Assembly (NCBI RefSeq): GCF_003477995.1 | Contig: NZ_QUEM01000050.1 | Location: forward strand, 1-11,159 | Source of the DNA: Bacteroides sp. OF04-15BH | GTDB taxonomy: Bacteria; Bacteroidota; Bacteroidia; Bacteroidales; Bacteroidaceae | Length of the DNA stretch: 11,159 bases | Reading direction: 5' to 3' | In this document: positions 1-6,521 of the stretch, piece by piece | Position numbering within the stretch: position 1 is the first letter of the stretch | Layout of the letters: each line of letters starts with the position of its first letter | Position numbers and translations under genes: made by a program | Notes under the pieces: model-generated | Seen by the model: only the letters and a program-made list of their open reading frames with translations | Database searches by the model: none | Told to the model about the DNA's origin: nothing

Positions 1-333
1 TTATGCTTTTTTTGTCATGACACAGTTTATATGACAGTCTCGTCCCAAAAGGATTAATCTCGTATCTGATATAATACTTTTCTTCGTGAAAGCATCTTTG
101 GGAAAAAGAAGCTCTGTTCCTATTCTATTCAATTGATAGGTAAAGGAACCTGCATGCTTAACTTTAGCCCTTAAATGTTTGTCCTTAATATATTGCCTAA
201 CAGATGTATTTACTCTCTTATCATCATCATAAGCCTTGTCAGAAAGGAGAACCTGACCGCTTTCTATATATGATATTAAAGCGTTATCATCATAAGGTCC
301 AAATTTTTGACTATTCCTTTCTATATAGATCAT
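1..333 (-). CDS. GYF_2 (DUF4339)-like small protein, possibly truncated
   Basis: A complete 110-residue ORF with ATG at 333 and TAA at 3-1. Residues 2-50 fit the GYF_2/DUF4339 pattern: MIYIERNSQKFGPYDD with the signature GPY (12-14), an acidic/hydrophobic helix NALISYIESGQV (17-28), and SVRQYI near the end. In Bacteroidota this domain often stands at the N terminus of membrane proteins. Here the following segment ELLFPKDAFTKKSIISDTRLILLG (74-97) looks like the approach to a membrane domain, but the ORF then ends with a polar tail (GRDCHINCVMTKKA) after a run of seven A. I suspect a truncated or frameshifted copy of a longer gene, but the sequence beyond the window is needed. It lies 69 bp after the kinase. 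Its function is unknown. Confidence 0.6.
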   Translation of the reverse strand: MIYIERNSQKFGPYDDNALISYIESGQVLLSDKAYDDDKRVNTSVRQYIKDKHLRAKVKHAGSFTYQLNRIGTELLFPKDAFTKKSIISDTRLILLGRDCHINCVMTKKA

Positions 334-402
334 GTTTCAAATCATACTTAATAGGGGTTCGGGTCATATTTATTTTCACATTCCTCTCCTCTATAGAACC
401 CT
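334..402 (-). other. Kinase to GYF_2 gap
   Basis: A 69 bp gap with no clear terminator or promoter. On the minus strand it reads through a purine-rich AGAGGAGAGGAATG, where the ATG is followed at once by TGA, and GGGTTC (401-396) can pair with GAACCC (360-355) across a 35-base loop. These are weak signals; the GYF_2 gene may simply be read through from the kinase gene. Confidence 0.3.
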
Positions 403-1878
403 TTAATTATTTACCAATTGTACAATAATAAGTCTATCTCCATCATTCTTTCCCAGTAGGATTTTCTTTCCTTCAGTAAGTTCCACGTATTCTCCTATTC
501 CTATTTTCTTGTCTAAATCCTTATCCCATAAATCACCCAAACTTCTGTTTATCAATATCCATTTGCCATTAAAGAAATGGAAATCTCCTACCGGTTTTTT
601 CTGTTCTGCAGTTAATGTCTCATTCGGGAATATGAAACGATTAACATGCCAGAGGTACAGACTTTGTTTATTATATACCATAAGTCTGTAATTTTCTGGT
701 CTGTATGTACCTGGTTTAGGTGAATAGTATAAATTCAGAACCGGCAACTGGCCATGATATTCAGTTCCGCAGAAAGGGCATTTAGGTTTTGTACTGTTGT
801 CAAATACGAACCAGTGAGCCTTACACTTAGGATTTTGACAAGGTTGCATCAAATCGGTTGTTTTGACTAATGCTGTTACCCAATCATCTGCTGTTGGTCT
901 CATACTAGGGTTATGCAATCCATCTATGAAGGCTCTATCAAATAGACTCTTCAGATACGGTCCACATATAGAATAGGGTAATTTTGTAACATCACCTTGT
1001 GGCAACTCACTCGGTGCAAGTTGATCAACTTTGGGTCTGTTACTTTTATCCGTAGGATGCTCTATAAACAATGCCATTTTGCCCATTGAGAGTTCTTCAT
1101 CTTTTGCTGCATCCAAATCATTAACTTTTCCACCTCTAAGTGGATGTCTATATAGCAGATACATATAAATCAATACAGCAAGAGCATGTCTGTCTGTTTG
1201 GATACAAGGCAGTTTTTTGTTAGGATCATCCCTTTTTAATCCTCTTGTTTCCAAAACTTCAGGGGCAATAAAGTCAGGTGTTCCTACTACATCAGGTGGA
1301 TATTTGCCTGGCACAACCAATCCATCACAGTCAATAATATTCGCAGTACCTGTAACTGGATCTACAAGTATATTATTGTATGATAAATCCGAATGAGAAA
1401 GACCTGCAGCATGCAATCTCTTAACACCTCTGGCCAATTGTATGCACATATGAAAATGTGTAAGCCAGTTACCTTTCTGGTCATCTTCAAGGAACTTATT
1501 TCTAAGTTTTGCAGAAGCAAACCATTTTCCTACCTTTTCCTGTCCTTTGAATCTCCCTCCTGAAAAAAAGAAATTCTTGTTATATGCAGGAACAACTAAC
1601 CCTACCTTACCATTCCATTCTACTAGTTTCTCAGGCCAACAAAAGATTTTCTTCCAATATTCTCCACCTGCTTGATTGAATATCTTTTCCTTATAGGTGC
1701 TTGTAATATTCTGAATTCTATCTTTAGAATTTATATCAAGCGGTGTTCTGAAGAACCCCACTACATATGACTTGTCAGGACTGAAATATACATCTTTCAT
1801 TGCTCCGGAACCAATAATTTCATCTACAAATTCTACTGTAGTTCCGTCACTTGCTGTAAGTTTTATTGTTTTTGCCAT
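403..1878 (-). CDS. Ser/Thr protein kinase with zinc ribbon of the TerY-P triad
   Basis: A 491-residue cytoplasmic protein. The kinase domain (about 15-340) shows a glycine loop IGSGAMKDVY (22-31), catalytic loop HSDLSYNN (162-169; D164 and N169), an IIDCDG segment (181-186; D183 in the DFG position) and GTPDFIAPE (199-207). The usual VAIK lysine is not obvious: the matching strand reads YVVGFFR (38-44). The kinase domain is followed by a zinc ribbon with C347, C352, C367 and C370, and then by about 100 residues (390-491) containing GDFHFFNGKWILINRS (431-446) and LTEGKKILLGKNDGDRLIIVQL (467-488), which resemble a small beta-sandwich of FHA type. The gene begins 1 bp after the phosphatase stop. 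Kinase and zinc-ribbon calls are firm; the FHA-like call is tentative and needs a profile or structure comparison. Confidence 0.9.
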   Translation of the reverse strand: MAKTIKLTASDGTTVEFVDEIIGSGAMKDVYFSPDKSYVVGFFRTPLDINSKDRIQNITSTYKEKIFNQAGGEYWKKIFCWPEKLVEWNGKVGLVVPAYNKNFFFSGGRFKGQEKVGKWFASAKLRNKFLEDDQKGNWLTHFHMCIQLARGVKRLHAAGLSHSDLSYNNILVDPVTGTANIIDCDGLVVPGKYPPDVVGTPDFIAPEVLETRGLKRDDPNKKLPCIQTDRHALAVLIYMYLLYRHPLRGGKVNDLDAAKDEELSMGKMALFIEHPTDKSNRPKVDQLAPSELPQGDVTKLPYSICGPYLKSLFDRAFIDGLHNPSMRPTADDWVTALVKTTDLMQPCQNPKCKAHWFVFDNSTKPKCPFCGTEYHGQLPVLNLYYSPKPGTYRPENYRLMVYNKQSLYLWHVNRFIFPNETLTAEQKKPVGDFHFFNGKWILINRSLGDLWDKDLDKKIGIGEYVELTEGKKILLGKNDGDRLIIVQLVNN

Positions 1879-1879
1879 A

Positions 1880-3436
1880 TTAGTATAGTATTACTAGTGT
1901 TCTATCATCATGATTTCCTGGTGACCAAAAATCCATCCATTTTAATAGCTGATCTTTTGATTCTTCATTATCATCCTTCAAATCAACACCGCTGATTTCA
2001 TCATCAGGAAAACCTGTTTTTAGTTTATTCCAGAACTCTGCCCATTTATTGAAGCTGTTAAGATTATTTTCAGTCTCAAACATAGGGTCAGATATACCAT
2101 CAGTCATTAAAAACAAGGCAGTAAAATCTTCTTCTATAGAGAACCTTAATCTATCCATAATAGCTTTTCCTCCATTAAAAATTTCAGGCATAGTAAGAAA
2201 TCTTGTTTGACCTGAAAACTCTCCTTCATCAGGAATACCGAGTAATTTGAATGTGCCTTTTTCTTTATTGAATATACACATAGCTCCGTCACCTACCCAG
2301 TATGATGCAACAAACCATCCGAAATCAAATTTTTTACAAATAGAGAACATTAAAGTGGTAGCGAAATCCTTTATACTAACACCTGGTATATCGTTTGCTG
2401 TTTGTTTGGCCTGTTCTTTAATTGTTTTATGTGCACTGAAAGCTGCATTACCTACAATACTGTAAATAACATTTGCCATTTGCTTGCGTGACGATTCTTC
2501 ATCTTCGGCTGTCTTATATGCCCTGATAGCATCTTCAAGTTCAGTACTGTCCTTAAGCTTATTTACGCAATATTCAACTACAGTATCACACGCTATTCTT
2601 GAACCTTGTCTTGAATATTTTGCAGAACCAGCACCATCTGCAACTGCTAAGATATACCAGTCAGATTCATCGCAATGATGTATCTTGAAATGATCATCTC
2701 TCGCCTTTCCATCCTGAGCATGGGAACGGCCACGTTGACTTGCCGCAACAATGTCCTTTCTTGGGCCTGTTTCTGGTGATTCTTCAATCTTAATATATTC
2801 ACACTCTGAGTCCGGCTTATAGAATAAGGACTTTTCCGGAGTTGGTATATTCTTCCATAAAGTTCTAGGATCTGGGTTAAAGGCAATTGGAATGTTTATA
2901 TAACTTATTGGTTCACCTTCTATCCACCCATAATGCTTATAACAGAGCTTTATTGTAAAGTCTCCGGATTTTAGCGGCTTTCCAAAAATCTTAAGTATAC
3001 ATTTATCTCCCTTATGCTTTTCTTCATCAATTTTATCTTCACAAAAACAAATAACTTCAGGCTTGTCCTGTAGCTCGTTTGCACTATTAAATTCATTTTC
3101 CTGATGGGTATTTGTAGAAGAATCAGCTTTGATTTCGCACTTGCAGAAGTCTTCAACTGTCCAGTTAAGGCCGGTCTGTTCAAGACCTTCTATCCACATA
3201 TCGCTTACAAGATCGAATGGCACTTCAATTTGCGCATTATAATCTTTCTTCACGGTTCCATTCGCAAATCTAATACCAAGTTTCTTTATTTCATTTCCTA
3301 TAATGACCCTATTATTCATCTTATCTTCATTATATAAATTCCAGTTTTTTTCAATTAGCCACTTCTCGAAATCATCGGCCTGAGCTAATGAGGCTTTAAT
3401 ACCATGTTTATCTAATAAGCTCGAAACTATATTCAT
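1880..3436 (-). CDS. PP2C-type protein phosphatase of the TerY-P triad
   Basis: A 518-residue protein with a PP2C-like Ser/Thr phosphatase domain in its C-terminal half (about 228-518). Visible motifs are SQRGRSHAQDGKARDDHF (233-250, substrate/metal entry), VADGAG with metal ligand D267, DFATTLMFSI (357-366), YWVGDGAM (379-386, D383), LMTDGISD (443-450, D446) and NHDDRTLV (508-515, with D511). All the aspartates of a two-metal active site seem present, so it is probably active. The first about 225 residues are not recognised; they contain a linker with C98, C100, C130 and C132, and a predicted beta-rich stretch (147-190). The start ATG has GAAGGGGG just upstream, the strongest Shine-Dalgarno in the cluster, overlapping the terY stop. 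It would reverse phosphorylation by the kinase encoded 1 bp downstream. Confidence 0.92.
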   Translation of the reverse strand: MNIVSSLLDKHGIKASLAQADDFEKWLIEKNWNLYNEDKMNNRVIIGNEIKKLGIRFANGTVKKDYNAQIEVPFDLVSDMWIEGLEQTGLNWTVEDFCKCEIKADSSTNTHQENEFNSANELQDKPEVICFCEDKIDEEKHKGDKCILKIFGKPLKSGDFTIKLCYKHYGWIEGEPISYINIPIAFNPDPRTLWKNIPTPEKSLFYKPDSECEYIKIEESPETGPRKDIVAASQRGRSHAQDGKARDDHFKIHHCDESDWYILAVADGAGSAKYSRQGSRIACDTVVEYCVNKLKDSTELEDAIRAYKTAEDEESSRKQMANVIYSIVGNAAFSAHKTIKEQAKQTANDIPGVSIKDFATTLMFSICKKFDFGWFVASYWVGDGAMCIFNKEKGTFKLLGIPDEGEFSGQTRFLTMPEIFNGGKAIMDRLRFSIEEDFTALFLMTDGISDPMFETENNLNSFNKWAEFWNKLKTGFPDDEISGVDLKDDNEESKDQLLKWMDFWSPGNHDDRTLVILY

Positions 3437-3439
3437 GCT

Positions 3440-4483
3440 TTACCCCCTTCCTCTATTTACATCTACACCGGCTTCCCCTGTACTATCAAGAGTTCCTTCT
3501 AATCCACACCAAGGACACGAACTTTTACCATCTTCACCAACGCAGAAAATGTTACCACATTCACATATAACAACACCAAGTTGATTCCCGCAACATGGGC
3601 AGGCTGGAACTCCTGTCATTTCTCTAGAGTTTATACTTCTATTCGTACTTCCTGGTACTGATAATTGACTGTACTTCTCACCATCGATAGGATATGCTCC
3701 AACAAGTTTGAAAATACCGCGTGTCTTATCACTATCATATCCATCTTTTATTCTTTTGGCATATTTTACCAGATAATTCTGTTTGGTTGTTTGGCATTTG
3801 CCCAACAATACAACAAAATTTTCATCAATCAGACAAGGTTTGGATGTATCAACTTTCTCTAAATTTATACCAGTTGTTGGAGCTAATTGAACTTCATCAT
3901 TGGAATAGTTTGTTACTGAAACGCTAGTTGCTTTAATGGATGCTGTTACCCATTTAAAGAATCTAGAAAATGATTCTTCATCAGTGTCGTTCAATCTTAA
4001 AACATTATCGGAAATCTGACCTAATACTTGTGTATTAACATTGTCTCCTATTGATATGGCCACTAAATTACAACTGTGTTTATATTTATTGTTCCATCTT
4101 GCAAATGCTGACGAGTAATTATCAGTTGGTGTACCATCTGTAAACAGGAATATTATAGGTTTCCAATCTCCTTTAACTTCCATAGTTGTCTTTTGGATCG
4201 AACTGTCTAGTTCATCCATCAAATAATCCAATGCAGCACCCAATGAGGTACCATCTCCAATAGGGAATACAGGTGGATAAAACTTATATAACTCTGTCAA
4301 AGGTGAAAGAGTAGTTGCTTTACCTGCAAACCCGATAATAGATACAAATGCAGTTTCAAGTGCATAAGGATCAACACGTAACTCTTGAATAATTGTACGC
4401 ATCCCTTTTTGAACCTGCTCAATAGGCTCTCCAACCATGGATTCTGAAATATCCACTAAAAAATATATTGGTAATCTTCTCAT
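3440..4483 (-). CDS. terY: TerY: VWA domain plus Cys-rich TerY_C metal-binding domain
   Basis: A 347-residue protein that starts like the short VWA proteins but carries extra domains. The VWA domain (1 to about 190) has the MIDAS residues D11-I-S13-E-S15, T79 (GTSLGAAL) and D116 (FTDG). A middle region (about 190-285) includes FVVLLGKCQTTKQNYLVKY (223-241). The C-terminal TerY_C-type domain has C295, C297, C298, C307, C309, C314, C323 and C326 (CPCC, CEC, CPWC), enough ligands for two zinc ions. This is the VWA member of the TerY-P triad, with the PP2C gene starting 3 bp after its stop and the kinase beyond. The start overlaps the AIM24-like stop by 4 bp. The proposed role is metal-dependent scaffolding or sensing for the kinase/phosphatase pair. 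Identification as the full TerY is strong; the mechanism comes from comparative genomics only. Confidence 0.93.
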   Translation of the reverse strand: MRRLPIYFLVDISESMVGEPIEQVQKGMRTIIQELRVDPYALETAFVSIIGFAGKATTLSPLTELYKFYPPVFPIGDGTSLGAALDYLMDELDSSIQKTTMEVKGDWKPIIFLFTDGTPTDNYSSAFARWNNKYKHSCNLVAISIGDNVNTQVLGQISDNVLRLNDTDEESFSRFFKWVTASIKATSVSVTNYSNDEVQLAPTTGINLEKVDTSKPCLIDENFVVLLGKCQTTKQNYLVKYAKRIKDGYDSDKTRGIFKLVGAYPIDGEKYSQLSVPGSTNRSINSREMTGVPACPCCGNQLGVVICECGNIFCVGEDGKSSCPWCGLEGTLDSTGEAGVDVNRGRG

Positions 4484-5133
4484 ACTCTTTTATTTGTTAT
4501 AGATGGTAATGTACTTAAGAAAACCTTACCTGGTCCTACAATTCTTGTCATCAAAAATCCTTCTCCAGAGACTAGGTTTCTCATAATATTTGTATTTCTC
4601 TGTATAGATATCTGGTTGTCATTAATGCCCAGTAAGGCCTTAACATGATTCTCATCAACTGTTATTTCTTCTCCTGGTTGCAGGTCTCTTTCTATAAGTG
4701 TATCTATACTATCAAAGAATACTGTAGAATCTCCTGTGATCCTTTGAAAACTTAGACCAATACCAGTGAGGAATTTATTTATAGATAATGAAATATCAAT
4801 GTTAACTTTATTGTTTGAGGCAACATAATCTCCCCTCTTTAATATCAAGTTCTGTCCAACTGAGATTTTCAGGTATTTTAAACTCCCGCTTCTTCCGGAC
4901 ATAACCAGTTTTCTCGGTATCCTATCTCTGTTGGTATATCTTACAATAAATAAGGATTCTCCCGATAAAACTGAACTAAGAGTACCCATTATTCCATTAG
5001 AGGATGAAGTTATCTCTTGTTCTATTCCTGAATCCATATAAATCATTGCACTCCTCTCCGAATAAAATGATTCGTTTGATTCAAGAGTAACTTCAAGAGC
5101 CTGATATACGTTACCGATTAATTTACAATTCAT
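4480..5133 (-). CDS. AIM24/TIGR00266-family beta-sandwich protein
   Basis: A 217-residue protein of the AIM24 family (PF01987; TIGR00266). Family features are ALEVTLESNESFYSERSAMIYMDSGI (12-37; the pattern of an L-x-L strand, a conserved Glu-Ser, and GAM-like SAM), LSGESLFIVRYTN (56-68), LQPGEEITVDENHVKAL (151-167) and SGEGFLMTRIVGPGKVFLSTLP (189-210). It has no signal peptide or membrane segment. AIM24 proteins are trimeric beta-structures of poorly known biochemical role, and bacterial members occur beside terD/terY genes, as here. The ATG at 5133 has AAGGA at 5146-5142 at good spacing. Its stop overlaps the terY start by 4 bp (TGA within ATGA, 4483-4480), so the two are translationally coupled. 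Its frame is also reachable by a -1 shift from the upstream VWA gene. Confidence 0.88.
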   Translation of the reverse strand: MNCKLIGNVYQALEVTLESNESFYSERSAMIYMDSGIEQEITSSSNGIMGTLSSVLSGESLFIVRYTNRDRIPRKLVMSGRSGSLKYLKISVGQNLILKRGDYVASNNKVNIDISLSINKFLTGIGLSFQRITGDSTVFFDSIDTLIERDLQPGEEITVDENHVKALLGINDNQISIQRNTNIMRNLVSGEGFLMTRIVGPGKVFLSTLPSITNKRV

Positions 5134-5144
5134 TTTGTATGTCC

Positions 5145-5783
5145 TTAAATAACTACATTCACTTCTTCTGGGGGGGGAGGAAGCAATAATTCAGATGTTG
5201 CTCCCATTGATTTGTTTCCTTCCCCGATTATTCCGCTTACCCATTTGAAGAATTTTGATAAAGTTGTTCCATCTAAAGTATCTATCTGATAGACTTTATC
5301 AGTTAGTTGGCTCAGTTCTTCAGTTTTAGCTTTTGGCCCTGCAGCACAACATACAACTGTAGCAAATTTACTTGCCTTAATCTTAGGTACCATCTCTTTA
5401 AACTTCATAATGTCCGAAGGCTTTCCATCGGTCATCAAGAACAATAAGGGCATCCAATCACCTTTCTTCTCCTGAGTGCCTTTATTGACTTCTTTCTCCA
5501 TTGTCTTCAACAACATTTCCAATGCCTCTCCCATATTGGTAGGCCCACTTTCTGGTGTTACAATTTCAGGCATTTGTAATTCGTCAATTGGTGTAAGTGG
5601 CAATATCTGCTTTACATTTCTATCATAGGTAATAATGCTTATATTCACTGTCTCAAGTGCATAGGGATCATTCCTCAATGTGCTTAACATTGATTCTATA
5701 CCAACTTTGACAGATTCAATAGGTTCTCCTTTCATTGAGCCAGATGTGTCTATCAATAAATATACTGGTAATCTACGTGCCAT
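5145..5783 (-). CDS. Short TerY-like VWA protein 3, with C8 tract near the end
   Basis: A 212-residue VWA protein with a complete MIDAS: D12-T-S14-G-S16, T82 in PTNMGEAL, and D119 in MTDG (117-120). TerY-type signatures GEPIESV (19-25), DPYALET (39-45), KKGDW (106-110) and KFFKWVSGIIG (177-187) are present. The tail ends LLLPPPPEEVNVVI, matching VWA 1. The four prolines are encoded by a run with eight consecutive C (minus strand 5177-5170), an unusual choice in this AT-rich DNA. A -1 shift on the run leaves an open frame through the stop at 5145-5147 into the ATG of the AIM24-like gene at 5133, in its own frame. The next gene starts after 11 bp. The family call is firm; regulated frameshifting is speculative. 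Confidence 0.92.
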   Translation of the reverse strand: MARRLPVYLLIDTSGSMKGEPIESVKVGIESMLSTLRNDPYALETVNISIITYDRNVKQILPLTPIDELQMPEIVTPESGPTNMGEALEMLLKTMEKEVNKGTQEKKGDWMPLLFLMTDGKPSDIMKFKEMVPKIKASKFATVVCCAAGPKAKTEELSQLTDKVYQIDTLDGTTLSKFFKWVSGIIGEGNKSMGATSELLLPPPPEEVNVVI

Positions 5784-5789
5784 ATTTTC

Positions 5790-6437
5790 TTATCTATCTT
5801 TATGTAAAACCATTATTTCTTGTGGCATAGGTGGTAATTCCTCCAATGACAAATCATTATCACCACAATAGTCAATTTTTGAACTTGTTGCACCTATAGA
5901 ATTTGATATCCATTTAAAATATGCCTTTATATCTTCTGTTCTGTTTGAAGATATATACACTATATTTTTGGTTATCTTCTGAAGTACGTCTGAATGAACT
6001 TTACTTCCTGCTGCGCATGCTACAACAACACTGAATGTGCGTTTCTTAAATTCTGCTATAGATTTGGCTAAAGGACCGGTGCTTCCTCCATCAGCCAATA
6101 AAAACATTAAAGGCTTCCAATCTCCTTTTTGTTCAGCAGTATTCTTATGCACCTCTTCATCATACCTGTTACATAATAAAGATAATGCCTCCCCAAAAAC
6201 AGAACGACCCTTTGCAATCAATTCCGGAAGAATAACTTTATACACTTCTGTTAATGGTAATATCTGTTCTGCCTTACTGTGATATGTAATAATACTTAAA
6301 CAAACTGTTTCAAGTGCATAAGGGTCATGTCGAAGAGACTCTATCAATGAGCTTAATCCTTCTTTTACAGCTTCTATTGGCTCACCTCTCATTGAGGTAG
6401 ATGTATCTATAACTATGTAAACTGGTAATCTTCTCAT
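5790..6437 (-). CDS. Short TerY-like VWA protein 2, altered MIDAS
   Basis: A 215-residue paralogue of the two other short VWA proteins. It keeps MRRLPVYIVID (1-11), GEPIEAV (18-24), DPYALET (38-44), KGDWKPLMFL (104-113) and YFKWISNSIG (173-182). The first MIDAS element D11-T-S13-T-S15 is intact. At the T79 position of VWA 1 it has S79 (GRSVFGEAL), and the TDG motif is ADG (115-117), keeping the metal-contacting D116. Serine can in principle replace the MIDAS threonine, so binding may be altered rather than lost. The tail is also divergent: ELPPMPQEIMVLHKDR instead of the ELPPPPPEVNIVV type. Translation starts after a leader with a 13 bp hairpin and no Shine-Dalgarno, and the next gene begins 6 bp after its stop. 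It may be a specialised or partly degenerate copy. Confidence 0.9.
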   Translation of the reverse strand: MRRLPVYIVIDTSTSMRGEPIEAVKEGLSSLIESLRHDPYALETVCLSIITYHSKAEQILPLTEVYKVILPELIAKGRSVFGEALSLLCNRYDEEVHKNTAEQKGDWKPLMFLLADGGSTGPLAKSIAEFKKRTFSVVVACAAGSKVHSDVLQKITKNIVYISSNRTEDIKAYFKWISNSIGATSSKIDYCGDNDLSLEELPPMPQEIMVLHKDR

Positions 6438-6451
6438 TATGTGTATTTTTA

Positions 6452-6481
6452 AGTTTATGTAGGCTTCTGCCTACATAAACT
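6452..6481 (-). promoter_or_regulatory. 13-bp perfect stem-loop upstream of VWA gene 2
   Basis: Positions 6452-6464 and 6469-6481 are perfect reverse complements, with a 4-base loop (AGAA on the minus strand). On that strand the loop end of the stem is GC-rich (AGGC/GCCT). The hairpin stops 14 bases before the ATG at 6437, and these bases are TTAAAAATACACAT with no Shine-Dalgarno. There is no U-tract after it, so it is unlikely to be a simple terminator. A stabilising or processing hairpin, an attenuator, or a protein-binding dyad are all possible. A separate 10 bp palindrome TGATTAATCA lies at 6487-6496. Confidence 0.6.
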
Positions 6482-6502
6482 ATTTATGATTAATCATCTA
6501 CT

Positions 6503-6517
6503 CATTCGAGACGAATG
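6503..6517. repeat. Small inverted repeat after VWA gene 1
   Basis: CATTCG (6503-6508) and CGAATG (6512-6517) form a 6 bp stem with a 3-base loop, five bases after the stop of VWA gene 1 on the minus strand. The T-rich stretch follows it on the plus strand only, so it is not a good terminator for the minus-strand genes. It is the first of three dyads in this gap. Confidence 0.5.
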
Positions 6518-6521
6518 TTTT

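Noticed and set aside
364..395. Shine-Dalgarno-like AGGAGAGGA followed by ATG TGA as a tiny start-stop element
   Set aside because: A two-codon ORF in a purine-rich stretch is expected by chance, and nothing supports regulation.
355..401. GGGTTC/GAACCC pairing as a terminator after the kinase gene
   Set aside because: Only 6 bp of stem with a 35-base loop and no U-tract.
2247..2678. Plus-strand open frames opposite the phosphatase gene
   Set aside because: They lie entirely within a well-supported minus-strand gene, have no family resemblance, and are typical antisense shadows.
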